From Inquilinus limosus DSM 16000 (GTDB lineage: Bacteria; Pseudomonadota; Alphaproteobacteria; DSM-16000; Inquilinaceae): a DNA stretch of 64,000 nt. Position numbers and translations under genes: made by a program. Position 1 is the first letter of the stretch. Every line of letters begins with the position of its first letter. Below, piece by piece: positions 17,181-26,208 of this stretch. The notes under the pieces are model-generated. The model did not search any database. It saw only the letters and a list, made by a program, of their open reading frames with translations, and was not told the DNA's origin. The DNA lies in NCBI RefSeq assembly GCF_000423185.1, contig NZ_KE383987.1, forward strand, positions 1 through 64,000, given 5' to 3'.

Positions 17181-17896
17181 GCCGGGCGCCCCCGCACGAT
17201 GCCGCGATTGAAGCGCTGCTCCGCCCAGTGGAAGGCGGCGTTGGACAGCGCGGTGAAGCCGAGGAAGACCAGGATCGCCAGGGTGTAGAAGACGAAGGGC
17301 AGGCGCGTGGACCCGGCGGCGATCTCGGTCGTGCGCATCAGCTCCACCAGCCCCGTCACGGAGATCAGGGCGGTGTCCTTCAGCGTCATCTGCCAGACAT
17401 TGCCGAGCGACGGCAGCGCATAGCGCAGGAGCTGTGGCAGGACGACGAGGCGAAGGCGCTGCGCCGGGGACATGCCGAAGGCGCGCGCGGCTTCGATCTG
17501 GCCGGGCGGGATGGCCCGCACGGCGCCGCGGATCACTTCGCCGCTATAGGCGCCGGAGATGATGCCGATCGCGACCACGCCGGCCCCGAAGGCGTCGGCC
17601 GAGGCGGCGCCGCCATAGCCGAAGGCCTCGCCGACGGCCCGGAACAGCGCGCCGCCGCCGAAGAACAGCAGGTAGAGCACCAGCAGCTCCGGCACCCCGC
17701 GCACCACGGTGGTGTAGACGGCGGACAGCCAGCGCAAAGGGGTGACGCCGGACAGGCGGGCCGCCGCCGCCGCGGCGCCCCAGAGCAGGCCGAGGGCGAA
17801 GCCCAGCGCGGCGACCAGCAGCGTCATCGCCGCCCCTGCCGCGACGGCGCGGCCCCAGCCCTGCGGCCCGAGGCCGATCAGCTCGAACAGGCTCAT
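17177..17896 (-). CDS. Opine/polar-amino-acid ABC transporter permease (HisQ/OccQ type)
   Basis: A 239-aa permease with the family signature VVRGVPELLVLYLLFFGGG and the EAA loop IEAARAFGMSPAQRLRLVVLP. The start at ATG 17896 overlaps the binding-protein stop as ATGA. A longer upstream extension is open but has no ribosome site and would run inside the binding-protein gene. It forms the channel with the permease at 16485. Confidence 0.9.
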   Translation of the reverse strand: MSLFELIGLGPQGWGRAVAAGAAMTLLVAALGFALGLLWGAAAAAARLSGVTPLRWLSAVYTTVVRGVPELLVLYLLFFGGGALFRAVGEAFGYGGAASADAFGAGVVAIGIISGAYSGEVIRGAVRAIPPGQIEAARAFGMSPAQRLRLVVLPQLLRYALPSLGNVWQMTLKDTALISVTGLVELMRTTEIAAGSTRLPFVFYTLAILVFLGFTALSNAAFHWAEQRFNRGIVRGRPA

Positions 17897-18762
17897 TGGC
17901 CCGGGGCCTGCGGCACGGACCCGTCGAAGCCCATCCACTTCTCGCTCAGGCGCTTGATCGTGCCGTCCTCGGTGGCGGCGATGATCGCCTTGTCGAACTC
18001 GGCGCGCAGCGCGTCGCCGCCCTTGCGGAAGCCGAGCGCAATGCCCTTGCCGAGCACCCCGCCCTTGAGCGCCGGCCCGAAGACACGGAAGTCCTTCCCC
18101 TGCGCTTTCTGCCGCTCGATGAAGGTGCGGATCGAGCTGTAGCCGCTGACCACGATGTCGACCCGGCCGCTGGCGAGATCGAGATAGAGGCTCTCCTCCT
18201 TGTCGTAGACGCGCAGCTTGGCGTCCGGGAAGAGCTGGCGGACGAAGGTGGCATGGGTCGAGGCGCGCTCGACCCCGATGGTGCCGCCCTCGATGACCTC
18301 GCCGAGCGCGGCGAGGGCCGACTTCGTCTCGTCGGACATGGCGTGCAGGTCGAGGGTCCGGCCCTTGTCGACCCCGCTCTGCACGTAGCTGCTGTCGGCC
18401 GCGGCGACGAACAGCGTCGGCCCGGCATAGTAGGGCACGGAGAAGTCGATCGACTGGGCGCGCTTCTCGGTGATCGACAGCGACGCCATGATCGCGTCGA
18501 AGCGCCCGGCATTAAGCGACGGGATCATGCCGTCGAAGGCTTCCGTCACCCAGCCGCATTCGGCCTGGATCCGCGCGCAGAGGTCGGCGGCGAGGTCGAC
18601 CTCGAAGCCGACCAGCTTGCCGGAGGCCTCGGTGTAGTTGAAGGGCGGATAGGCGCCGTCCGTCGCCAGCGTGATGCGCTTCTGCTCTGCGCCATGGGCG
18701 GCCTGGCCGGCGGCGAACAGCATCGCCGAGGCGAGCAGGAGACGAGGCAGGATGGTCGTCAT
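17893..18762 (-). CDS. Octopine/nopaline-type ABC transporter substrate-binding protein
   Basis: A 289-aa periplasmic binding protein. The signal peptide is MTTILPRLLLASAMLFAAGQ, cleaved before AEQKR. The SBP_bac_3 domain has ITLATDGAYPPFNYTEASGK, FDGMIPSLNAGRFDAIMASL and FSVPYYAG. An extra segment of about 25 residues before the IGVERASTHATF loop matches the layout of OccT/NocT opine-binding proteins rather than simple lysine/arginine/histidine receptors. It starts at ATG 18762 and leads the minus operon of two permeases and the aminotransferase. Ligand specificity is inferred. Confidence 0.87.
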   Translation of the reverse strand: MTTILPRLLLASAMLFAAGQAAHGAEQKRITLATDGAYPPFNYTEASGKLVGFEVDLAADLCARIQAECGWVTEAFDGMIPSLNAGRFDAIMASLSITEKRAQSIDFSVPYYAGPTLFVAAADSSYVQSGVDKGRTLDLHAMSDETKSALAALGEVIEGGTIGVERASTHATFVRQLFPDAKLRVYDKEESLYLDLASGRVDIVVSGYSSIRTFIERQKAQGKDFRVFGPALKGGVLGKGIALGFRKGGDALRAEFDKAIIAATEDGTIKRLSEKWMGFDGSVPQAPGQ

Positions 18763-18857
18763 CGTGAGCTTCCCTGATTGTCTGTTCTGATCGTGCTGCC
18801 GGTCCCGCTCCTCGCAGGGCGCGCAGAAGGCCGACGATACCCCGACCATCGGGAAGA

Positions 18858-18887
18858 TTCGTGCAAAGAGGGGCGAACTTTGCCGAA
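18858..18887. promoter_or_regulatory. Inverted repeat in the divergent SBP/ALDH promoter region
   Basis: TTCG-T-GCAAAG and CTTTGC-CGAA face each other over 9 bases within the 235-bp region separating the minus transport operon from the plus catabolic operon. Its placement suits control of both units, perhaps by the Lrp-type or LysR-type regulator encoded at 26-28 kb, though no second copy was found. Confidence 0.4.
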
Positions 18888-18997
18888 ACCTGTCCCGTTC
18901 CGCGGACAAATCGACAGCTTCTTTCCCCGGCCGGCTGGCCAGATGGCGGGGCGCGGCCGGACGCCGTGCCGTTCCCGGAACCGCCGAGAGGCACCCC

Positions 18998-20431
18998 GTG
19001 CAGCATTCCTCCGGACACTACATCGACGGCGCTTGGCGGGCGGGCGAGCCGGTCATCGAGCGCCGCAACCCGTCGGATCTGAGCGACCTGGTCGGCCGCC
19101 ATCCGGCCGCAGGCCCTGACGAGGTCGAGGAAGCGGTGGCGGCGGCGCGGCGCGCGGCGCCGGGATGGGCCGAGGCCGCGCCGCAGGCCCGCTGCGACCT
19201 GCTGGACCGGATCGGCGCCGCGATCGCCGCCCGGGCGGAGCCGCTGGCCGAGCTGCTCTCCCGCGAGGAAGGCAAGACCCTGCCGGAGGCGCGCGCCGAG
19301 ATCGCGAAGGCGTCCCACACCTTCCGCTACTTCGCCGGGGAGGCGATCCGGCAGTCCGGATACAGTCTGCGGTCGACCCGCGGCGGCGTCGATGTCGACG
19401 TCCGGCGCGAAGCGGTGGGCGTGGTCGCGCTGATCACGCCATGGAACTTCCCCTTCTCCATCCCCGCCTGGAAGACCGCCCCGGCCCTCGCCCATGGCAA
19501 CTGCGTCATCCTCAAGCCGTCGGAGCTGACCTGCGGCACCGCCGCCGCCCTGGCCGCGGTGCTGGAGGAGGCGGGGACGCCGCGCGGCGTGTTCCAGATG
19601 CTGTTGGGCGAAGGCGCCGCGGGCGGCGCCCTGGTTGCGCATGACGGTGTCGACGCCGTCAGCTTCACCGGATCGGTCGAGACCGGCCGGCGCATCGCGG
19701 CCGTCGCGGCGCCGCGCGGGGCCCGGCTGCAGATGGAGCTGGGCGGCAAGAACCCTCTGGTCGTGCTGGCCGACGCCGACCTCGACAAGGCGGTGGATGC
19801 GGCGGTGCGCGGCGCCTTCCATTCGACCGGGCAGCGCTGCACCGCCTCGAGCCGGATCATCGTCGAGGCCGCAATCCATGACGTCTTCGTCGCCCGGCTG
19901 GTCGAGCGCACCGCGGCGCTCAGGGTCGGCCACGCCCTCGACCCGGCCAGCGACGTCGGGCCGATGGTCGGCGAGGCCCAGCGCCGGCGTGTCCTCGACT
20001 ACATCGAATCCGGCCGGCGGGAGGCGACGCTGGCCCATGGCGGCCGCGTCCTGGAGCGGCCGACCGAGGGCCATTATCTCGAGCCCGCCCTGTTCCTCGA
20101 CGGCGACATGAGCCAGCGGATCAACCGCGAGGAAGTGTTCGGGCCGGTCGCCTCGGTGTTCCGGGTGGCGGATCTCGACGAGGCGATCGCGGTCGCCAAC
20201 GCCACGCCCTTCGGCCTCAGCGCCGGCATCTTCACGGCCTCGCACGCCAAGGCACGGGACTTTGTCCGGCGCCACCGCAGCGGCATGGTGATGGTCAACC
20301 TGCCGACGGTCGGGTCCGACTACCACGTCCCCTTCGGCGGCCGCGGCGCCTCGGCCTACGGGCCGAAGGAGATGGGCCTCGCCGCGGCGGAGTTCTTCAC
20401 CCAGACCAAGACCGCCTACGTCGCCGACTGA
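18998..20431 (+). CDS. Aldehyde dehydrogenase, alpha-ketoglutarate-semialdehyde dehydrogenase-like
   Basis: A 477-aa NAD(P)-dependent aldehyde dehydrogenase. The oxyanion Asn is in ITPWNFPF, the catalytic Glu in MELGGKNPLVVL and the nucleophile Cys in STGQRCTASS. The surrounding stretches (YFAGEA near 112, GVDVDVRREAVGVV, MVMVNLPTVGSDYHVPFGGR near the end) match the family that oxidises 2,5-dioxopentanoate to 2-oxoglutarate in arabinose and hydroxyproline pathways. It starts at GTG 18998 behind GAGAGG. It opens the plus operon and its TGA overlaps the next ATG by one base. Confidence 0.87.
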   Translation: MQHSSGHYIDGAWRAGEPVIERRNPSDLSDLVGRHPAAGPDEVEEAVAAARRAAPGWAEAAPQARCDLLDRIGAAIAARAEPLAELLSREEGKTLPEARAEIAKASHTFRYFAGEAIRQSGYSLRSTRGGVDVDVRREAVGVVALITPWNFPFSIPAWKTAPALAHGNCVILKPSELTCGTAAALAAVLEEAGTPRGVFQMLLGEGAAGGALVAHDGVDAVSFTGSVETGRRIAAVAAPRGARLQMELGGKNPLVVLADADLDKAVDAAVRGAFHSTGQRCTASSRIIVEAAIHDVFVARLVERTAALRVGHALDPASDVGPMVGEAQRRRVLDYIESGRREATLAHGGRVLERPTEGHYLEPALFLDGDMSQRINREEVFGPVASVFRVADLDEAIAVANATPFGLSAGIFTASHAKARDFVRRHRSGMVMVNLPTVGSDYHVPFGGRGASAYGPKEMGLAAAEFFTQTKTAYVAD

Positions 20432-21216
20432 TGCTGCAGCCACCGCAACACCACGCCACGGCAAAGGCCGTTCCGGCGATCGAGACCCGGGCGCTCGGCA
20501 AGAGCTTCGGCCCGCTGCAGGTGCTGAGGGACGTATCCTTCCGGGCCTATGAGCATCAGGTCGTGTCGATAATCGGATCGAGCGGCTCGGGCAAGAGCAC
20601 CTTCCTGCGCTGCCTCAACCTGCTCGAACACCCCGACGCGGGGGAGATCCTGGTCAAGGGCGAAGCGATCCGCGTGACCGGTCCGAAGCCGCCGCCGAGG
20701 CGGCAGGTGGAACGGCTGCGCCGGCGCTGCGCCATGGTGTTCCAGCAGTTCAACCTGTGGTCGCACTGGACCGTGCTGGAGAACGTCATGAACGTCCCGG
20801 TGCATGTCCATGGCGTGCCGCGCCCGGCCGCGCGGGAACGGGCCCTGGCGCTGCTGGCCAAGGTCGGGCTCGCCGACAAGCACGCCTCCTATCCCGCCGC
20901 CCTCTCCGGTGGCCAGCAGCAGCGCGTGGCGATCGCGCGGGCGCTGGCCGTCGACCCGGAGCTGCTGCTGTTCGACGAGCCGACCTCGGCCCTCGATCCG
21001 GAGCTGGTCGGCGAGGTCCTGACCGTGATCCGCGACCTCGCCGCCGAGGGCCGCACCATGATCGTGGTGACCCACGAGATGGGCTTCGCGCGCGAGGTCT
21101 CCGACCGCGTCGCCTTCTTCCATGGCGGCCGGGTCGAGGAGGAAGGCCCGCCCGGTGAGGTGCTGCGCCGCCCGAAGAGCGAGCGGCTGGCCGGCTTCCT
21201 CGGCGCCGTCCGCTGA
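20431..21216 (+). CDS. Opine/polar-amino-acid ABC transporter ATPase (HisP/OccP type)
   Basis: A 261-aa ATPase with Walker A GSSGSGKST, Q-loop VFQQFNLWSHWTVLENV, signature LSGGQQQRVAIARAL, Walker B LLLFDEPTSALDPE and switch His VVTHEMGFAREVSDRV. The two-segment MVFQQFNLW pattern is typical of the polar amino acid subfamily. Split from its permeases, it lies on the plus strand across the divergent promoter and starts at ATG 20431 overlapping the dehydrogenase stop (TGATG). Confidence 0.92.
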   Translation: MLQPPQHHATAKAVPAIETRALGKSFGPLQVLRDVSFRAYEHQVVSIIGSSGSGKSTFLRCLNLLEHPDAGEILVKGEAIRVTGPKPPPRRQVERLRRRCAMVFQQFNLWSHWTVLENVMNVPVHVHGVPRPAARERALALLAKVGLADKHASYPAALSGGQQQRVAIARALAVDPELLLFDEPTSALDPELVGEVLTVIRDLAAEGRTMIVVTHEMGFAREVSDRVAFFHGGRVEEEGPPGEVLRRPKSERLAGFLGAVR

Positions 21217-21260
21217 TCCGCGGCCGACCGGCCGCCCTTCCCGTCCGACCGGAGATACCG

Positions 21261-21731
21261 ATGTTGAAGACATCCGCCGTCATCGACCCGTCCGCGATCG
21301 AGCCCGATCTGCGGTCGACCTATCCCGAGCATCTGCGCGGTGCCGTGCACGGGCGCCGCAAGCGCCGTCTCGGCGCCCTGGCCGGGCTGCGCCACCTCTC
21401 GGTCGTGCATGTCGAGCTGCCGCCTGGCGCCGCCTCCTCGCTCAAGGTCTGGCAGAGCCACGAGGACGAGTTCGTTCTGGTGCTGCAGGGCGAGGCCACG
21501 CTGGTGACGGACGAGGGCGAGGAGGTGATCCGCGCCGGGCAGTCGGCCGGGTTCCCGGCCGGCCGGTCCGTCGGCCACCAGATCGTCAACCGCGGCGACC
21601 GTCCGGTCGTCTTCGTCGAGGTCGCCAGCATCGCCGACGACAACGTCTCGACCTATCCGGACCACGACCTGGTCCAGGTGCCGGACGGCCGCGGCCGCCG
21701 CTTCGTGCGGCGCGACGGCTCCCCGTACTGA
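21261..21731 (+). CDS. Cupin-domain protein
   Basis: A 156-aa small beta-barrel protein. Cupin motif 1 is seen in SHEDEFVLVLQGEATLVTDE (metal ligands His and Glu) and motif 2 in GHQIVNRGDRP. The N-terminus is IDPSAIEP. Cupins of this kind are often isomerases, dioxygenases or sugar/amino-acid-binding proteins; nothing visible decides between these. It lies in the catabolic operon 44 bp after the ATPase and 2 bp before the lyase gene. Confidence 0.8.
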   Translation: MLKTSAVIDPSAIEPDLRSTYPEHLRGAVHGRRKRRLGALAGLRHLSVVHVELPPGAASSLKVWQSHEDEFVLVLQGEATLVTDEGEEVIRAGQSAGFPAGRSVGHQIVNRGDRPVVFVEVASIADDNVSTYPDHDLVQVPDGRGRRFVRRDGSPY

Positions 21732-21733
21732 CG

Positions 21734-23266
21734 ATGGCGTCCCCCGCCCCGGCCGAGGCCGCCGCCTCGAAGGTGACGCCGCGCCTGTCCGAGCCGCTGG
21801 CGCCCGAAATCCTCGAGCTGGTGTTCCGGCCGCGGATCGCGCGCGAGCTCGCCTTCGGCACGGCGGATCTGGACGACGTCAACCAGGCGCATCTGGTGAT
21901 GCTGGCCGAGACCGGGCTGATCGACGCCGGCCGGGCGTCGGCCCTAGCCGCGGCGCTGCTGGCGATCGAGGCGGAGGGCCCAGCCGCGATCGAGCAGGAT
22001 CCGGCCCGGGAAGACGGCTACTTCAACTACGAGGCGGCGATCATCCGCCGAACCGGGGCGGAGATCGGCGGCAGCCTGCATCTCGGCCGCAGCCGCAACG
22101 ACATCAATGCGACCCTCGACCGGCTGTGCGCCCGCCGTCTGCTGCTCGACCTCGCGGCGGGGACGGTGGCGCTGCGGCGGTCGCTGCTGGCGCGGGCGGC
22201 CGGCTTCGCCGACACGGTGATGCCCGGCTACACCCATCTGCAGCCGGCTCAGCCGATCACCTTCGGCTTCTATCTCACCGGCGTCGCCGAGGCGCTGGCC
22301 CGGGACACGGCGCGGCTGCTCGGTGCCCTGCCCGCTCTCGACCTGTGCGCGCTCGGCGCCTGCGCCTTCGCCGGCACCTCGGTGCCGATCGACCGGTCCC
22401 TCCTGGCCCGGCTGCTCGGCTTCGCGGGCGTCCTGGTCCACGCCCAGGACGCGGTGACCTCGCGCGACTACGCCTTCGATCTCGGCGGCGCGGCGCTGAG
22501 CCTGGCCGGAACCTGGGGACGGTTCGCGCAGGACCTCTATGTCTGGAGCACCCAGGAATTCGCCCTGGTCGTCCTGCCGGACCGGATCGCCGGCACCTCC
22601 AGCATCATGCCGCAGAAGAAGAACCCGGTGGCGGTCGAGTATCTCAAGGCCAGCGCCGGCGAGGTGGTCGGCGGGCTGATGGCGAGCTTCGCCATCATCA
22701 AGGGCGGCCATTTCTCCCATGCCGGCGACACCGGGCGGGCGTCGCTGGCGCCGCTGTGGCCGGCGCTGCGCCTGGCCGCGAACGCCCTGGTCGTCGCCCG
22801 GGTGGTGGCCGAGGCGGTCGAGCCCGCCATCGAGATCATGGCGCGCCGGTCGACGGACGGCTTCACGGCCGCCACCGATATCGCCGACCTGCTGGTCCAT
22901 GACGCGGGGCTGTCCTTCCGGCAGGCGCATCACGTGGCCGCCGATCTCGTCCGCGCCGCCCTGGCCGAAGGGGTCGCGCCGACGGCCCTGACGGCGGAGC
23001 ACATCGCCCGGGCCGGCGAACGGGTGCTGGGGCGCTGCATCGCGGTGGATCCGCAGATCGCGGCCCGGGCGCTCGACCCGCGCCGCTCGGTCGAGGCGCG
23101 CCGCTCTCTCGGCGCCGCCTCTCCCGCCGAGACGCGGCGGATGATCGCCGCCGGCCTGAAGGCGGTGGAGAGCGATGCCGAACGCATCCGGGAGCGCCGG
23201 GACACCATCGAGGCCGCCCGGGCGGAGCTGAAGCGTCGGGTCCGGCGCCTGGCCGGCGCGCCGTGA
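21734..23266 (+). CDS. Argininosuccinate-lyase-like enzyme (fumarase/aspartase superfamily)
   Basis: A 510-aa lyase. Superfamily regions are present: LHLGRSRNDINATL, GYTHLQPAQPITFGFY (catalytic His) and the signature GTSSIMPQKKNPVA with the catalytic Ser. It is slightly longer than biosynthetic ArgH (about 460 aa) and carries a variable Ala-rich N-terminus. Placement in a transport/dehydrogenase operon rather than with argG suggests a catabolic C-N lyase acting on an N-succinyl or opine-like amino acid and releasing fumarate. It starts at ATG 21734, 2 bp after the cupin stop. Confidence 0.8.
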   Translation: MASPAPAEAAASKVTPRLSEPLAPEILELVFRPRIARELAFGTADLDDVNQAHLVMLAETGLIDAGRASALAAALLAIEAEGPAAIEQDPAREDGYFNYEAAIIRRTGAEIGGSLHLGRSRNDINATLDRLCARRLLLDLAAGTVALRRSLLARAAGFADTVMPGYTHLQPAQPITFGFYLTGVAEALARDTARLLGALPALDLCALGACAFAGTSVPIDRSLLARLLGFAGVLVHAQDAVTSRDYAFDLGGAALSLAGTWGRFAQDLYVWSTQEFALVVLPDRIAGTSSIMPQKKNPVAVEYLKASAGEVVGGLMASFAIIKGGHFSHAGDTGRASLAPLWPALRLAANALVVARVVAEAVEPAIEIMARRSTDGFTAATDIADLLVHDAGLSFRQAHHVAADLVRAALAEGVAPTALTAEHIARAGERVLGRCIAVDPQIAARALDPRRSVEARRSLGAASPAETRRMIAAGLKAVESDAERIRERRDTIEAARAELKRRVRRLAGAP

Positions 23267-23354
23267 CAGACTCTGTCATCCCCGCCCCCGACTTCGGGAA
23301 AGACCGCCCCACGCCCGGCGCTAGCCTGTGCCTAGACCTGAACCGGGAACACCG

Positions 23355-23651
23355 ATGAGCTCAGACCACGCACAATTCGTCCGATTGGGGGAGACCGCCC
23401 GGCCGCCGGTCACGATCCGCGTCGACGGGAGGGACATTTCCTGCCTGGCCGGGGATACGCTGCTGACCGCCATGCTGCTGGCCGGGAGCCGCCTGCGCGA
23501 CTCGGAGTTCGGCGACGGCCCCCGCGCCGGCTTCTGCAACATGGGTGCCTGCCAGGACTGCTGGATCTTCCTCGAGGGCGGCGACAAGCGGCGCGCCTGC
23601 ACCACTTACGTCAGCGACGGGCTGCAGGTGCTGACGCGGGAGCCGGCCTGA
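23355..23651 (+). CDS. [2Fe-2S] small subunit of an opine/hydroxyproline-type dehydrogenase (HcnA-like)
   Basis: A 98-aa ferredoxin-like subunit with the cluster ligands in GFCNMGACQDCW and a later Cys in RACTTYV. This is the gamma subunit type of HcnABC, opine oxidases and D-hydroxyproline dehydrogenases, which passes electrons from the flavin subunits. It starts at ATG 23355 about 90 bp after the lyase. The stop overlaps the next start (TGATG), indicating fixed stoichiometry. Confidence 0.85.
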   Translation: MSSDHAQFVRLGETARPPVTIRVDGRDISCLAGDTLLTAMLLAGSRLRDSEFGDGPRAGFCNMGACQDCWIFLEGGDKRRACTTYVSDGLQVLTREPA

Positions 23652-25063
23652 TGCCCGCCGACCGCATCGTCATCGTTGGCTCCGGCCCGGCCGGCACCCG
23701 CGCCGCGCAGACGCTGCACACCGCCGGCTGCACCAATCTGACGGTGATCAGCGAGGCGCCTGCCAGCGGCGGCCAGATCTACCGGCGCCAGCCCGCCGGC
23801 TTCCGCCGCGGCGCCGAAGCCCTGTATGGCGACGACGCGCCGAAGGCGACACGGCTGCACGCCGCCTTCGACGCGCTGACGGCGGCGGTCGACCACCGGC
23901 CGGACACGCTGGTCTGGAACATCGTCGGGCGGGACCTCTACACATATGGTCCGCGCGGCGTCGAGACCCTGTCCTTCGACCGGCTGATCCTGGCCACCGG
24001 GGCGATGGACCGCATCCTGCCGGTCCCCGGCTGGACGCGGCCCGGCGTCTTCACCCTCGGCGGCGCGCAGATCGCGCTGAAGCACCAGGCCTGCGCCATC
24101 GGCCACGCGGTCGCCTTCGTCGGCACCGGGCCGCTGCTCTATCTCGTCGCCTATCAGTACGCCAAGGCCGGCGCCACGGTCGCGGCCGTGCTCGATGCCG
24201 CACGGTTCTCCGGCAAGGCGAAGGCCGCGCCGCGCCTCGCCCTGGAACCCCGGCTCCTGCTGCGCGGCTTGGCCTATCGCCGGGCCCTCCGCCGCCGCGG
24301 CGTCCCGGTCCATGAGGGCGCGCGGCTGCGCGCCATCGAAGGCGACGGGCGCGTCTCCGGCCTGCGCTTCACGGACGGCAAGGGGCACGACCGGCGCCTG
24401 GCCTGCGACGCCATCGGCCTCGGCTATGGCCTCTCGCCCGAGATGCAGCTGGCCGAGCTGGCCGGCTGCCGGGTGGCGTTCGATCCGGCGAAGCGGCAAT
24501 GGGGCGTCGCCCATGACGAGGGCGGACGGGCGGCCGACGGCGTCTACGTCGCCGGCGACGGAGTCTCGATCGGCGGCGCCGATGTTGCCGAGCTGACCGG
24601 CGAACGGGCCGCATTGTCCCTGCTGGCCGATCTCGGCCACCCCGTCGACCCGGCCCGGCTGCGGCGGATCGGGCGGCGGCTGCGACGGCAGGCCGCCTTC
24701 CGGGCCGGGCTGGACGCCGCCTTCCCCTACCCCGCCGCCTGGATCGCGGAGCAGCCGGACGACACCATACTTTGCCGCTGCGAGAACGTGACCTTCGGCG
24801 AGGTGCGCGACCTCGTGCGGCAGTTCGAGCCGCGGGAGGTCAACCGGCTGAAGGCGCTCGGCCGCCCGGGCATGGGACGGTGTCAGGGCCGGGTCTGCGG
24901 GCCGGTCCTGGCCGAGCTGCTGGCGGCGATGCTGGACCAGCCGCTGGACCGGGTCGGCCGGCTGCGCGGCCAGGCTCCGGTCAAGCCACTGCCCTATGCC
25001 GCCGCGGCGACGCGGGCGGCGCCCGAGATCGAGGCGTGGATGACGAAGGAGACGGCGCCGTGA
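23651..25063 (+). CDS. FAD/NAD-binding alpha subunit with BFD-like [2Fe-2S] domain (HcnB/OoxA-like)
   Basis: A 470-aa flavoprotein. The N-terminal FAD motif is IVIVGSGPAGTRAAQTL; a second dinucleotide site is near residue 156 (GTGPLLYLVAYQYAKAG). The C-terminal bacterioferritin-associated-ferredoxin-like domain has Cys pairs in LCRCENVTFGE and GMGRCQGRVCGP. This matches the alpha subunit of octopine/nopaline oxidases, HcnB and D-hydroxyproline dehydrogenase. It is coupled to the small subunit before it and overlaps the beta subunit after it (GTGA). Confidence 0.87.
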   Translation: MPADRIVIVGSGPAGTRAAQTLHTAGCTNLTVISEAPASGGQIYRRQPAGFRRGAEALYGDDAPKATRLHAAFDALTAAVDHRPDTLVWNIVGRDLYTYGPRGVETLSFDRLILATGAMDRILPVPGWTRPGVFTLGGAQIALKHQACAIGHAVAFVGTGPLLYLVAYQYAKAGATVAAVLDAARFSGKAKAAPRLALEPRLLLRGLAYRRALRRRGVPVHEGARLRAIEGDGRVSGLRFTDGKGHDRRLACDAIGLGYGLSPEMQLAELAGCRVAFDPAKRQWGVAHDEGGRAADGVYVAGDGVSIGGADVAELTGERAALSLLADLGHPVDPARLRRIGRRLRRQAAFRAGLDAAFPYPAAWIAEQPDDTILCRCENVTFGEVRDLVRQFEPREVNRLKALGRPGMGRCQGRVCGPVLAELLAAMLDQPLDRVGRLRGQAPVKPLPYAAAATRAAPEIEAWMTKETAP

Positions 25064-26196
25064 CCGAGAGGATCGACACCGAGGTCGCGATCATCGGCGG
25101 CGGCATCGTCGGGGTCTGCACCGCCTATCATCTGGCGAAGGCCGGCAGCCGGGTGACGCTGCTGGAGCGGGGCGCCGTCGGCGCGCAGGCCAGCGGGGTC
25201 AATTTCGGCGGGCTGCGGACGAACGGCCGGGCCGAGGCCGAGCTGCCGCTGAGCCTGCGCGCCAAGGCGCTGTGGCAGCGGATCGAAGCCCTGGTCGGGC
25301 ATCGCTGCGAGGTCGAGGCGACCGGCCATCTGGAGGTGGCCGACCGGCCGTCGCAGATGGCGGCGATCGAGGATTGGGCGAAGGTCGCCCGGGCGCACGG
25401 CATCCGCTTCGAACTGCTTGGCGGCGCCGAGATCGCAGCGCGCTTCCCCTGGCTGCGCGGCGGCATGATCGGGGGCTGCTATGTCCCGGACGACGGCGCC
25501 GCCAACCCGCGCCTGGTCACGCCCGTCTTCGCCCTGGCGGCGCGCAGGCTGGGCGCCGACATCCGCGAGTTCCAGCCGGTGCGCGAGCTGCAGCACGACG
25601 GCGACCGCTTCCGGCTGGTCGCCGGCACCGGCCTCGAGATCCGGGCGGAGACGCTGGTCAACGCCGCGGGCGCCTGGGCCACGCGCCTGGCCGCAGCCTT
25701 CGGCGAGCACTTCCCGCTCGACGTCATGGCGCCGCAGATGACGGTCAGCGAGCCGATGGCGCATCGCATCGCCGCCACGGTCGACTATGCGGTGAACGGC
25801 CGCTACTTCTATGCCCGCCAGGTCCGGCGCGGCAACGTGCTGTTCGGGCGGGGGCCGGGCCGCGCGGATCTCGACCTCGGGCGCGCCTGGTTCCTGCCGC
25901 AGAACGGCTTCGACGCGTCCCGCATCGCCATCGACCTGCTTCCGGTGCTGCGCGGCCGCAGCTTCATTCGCACCTGGTCGGGGGTGGAGGGCAAGTCGCC
26001 GGATTCCCTGCCCTTCCTCGGCTTCAGCCGCGCGGTGCCCGGGCTGATCCACGCCTTTGGCTTCTCCGGCCACGGCTTCCAGCTGGGGCCCGGCACCGGC
26101 GCTGTGGTGGCCGAGCTGGCGCGCAGCGGCCGGACCTCGACCGAGATCGAGGCCTTCGATCCCTATCGCTTCCAGCGCAGCGCCGCGGCGGCGTGA
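25060..26196 (+). CDS. FAD-dependent amine/amino-acid oxidoreductase, beta subunit (HcnC/OoxB-like)
   Basis: A 378-aa DAO-family flavoprotein. The FAD motif is EVAIIGGGIVGVCTAYHLA followed by the acidic ribose-binding Glu (LLERG). The C-terminal region SFSGHGFQLGP-like (FGFSGHGFQLGPGTG) closes the FAD site. It carries the catalytic site of the three-subunit dehydrogenase that oxidises a secondary or D-amino acid to an imino acid. It starts at GTG 25060 overlapping the alpha subunit. It ends two bases before the convergent Lrp gene, within a hairpin. Confidence 0.87.
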   Translation: MTERIDTEVAIIGGGIVGVCTAYHLAKAGSRVTLLERGAVGAQASGVNFGGLRTNGRAEAELPLSLRAKALWQRIEALVGHRCEVEATGHLEVADRPSQMAAIEDWAKVARAHGIRFELLGGAEIAARFPWLRGGMIGGCYVPDDGAANPRLVTPVFALAARRLGADIREFQPVRELQHDGDRFRLVAGTGLEIRAETLVNAAGAWATRLAAAFGEHFPLDVMAPQMTVSEPMAHRIAATVDYAVNGRYFYARQVRRGNVLFGRGPGRADLDLGRAWFLPQNGFDASRIAIDLLPVLRGRSFIRTWSGVEGKSPDSLPFLGFSRAVPGLIHAFGFSGHGFQLGPGTGAVVAELARSGRTSTEIEAFDPYRFQRSAAAA

Positions 26197-26208
26197 CCCT
26201 ACGCCGCC
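26187..26208. terminator. Bidirectional hairpin over two convergent stop codons
   Basis: GGCGGCGT and ACGCCGCC form a perfect 8-bp stem with loop GACCCT. The plus stop (26194-26196) and the minus stop (26199-26201) both lie in it, so one structure can end both transcripts while also coding. There are no T-tracts. Confidence 0.55.
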
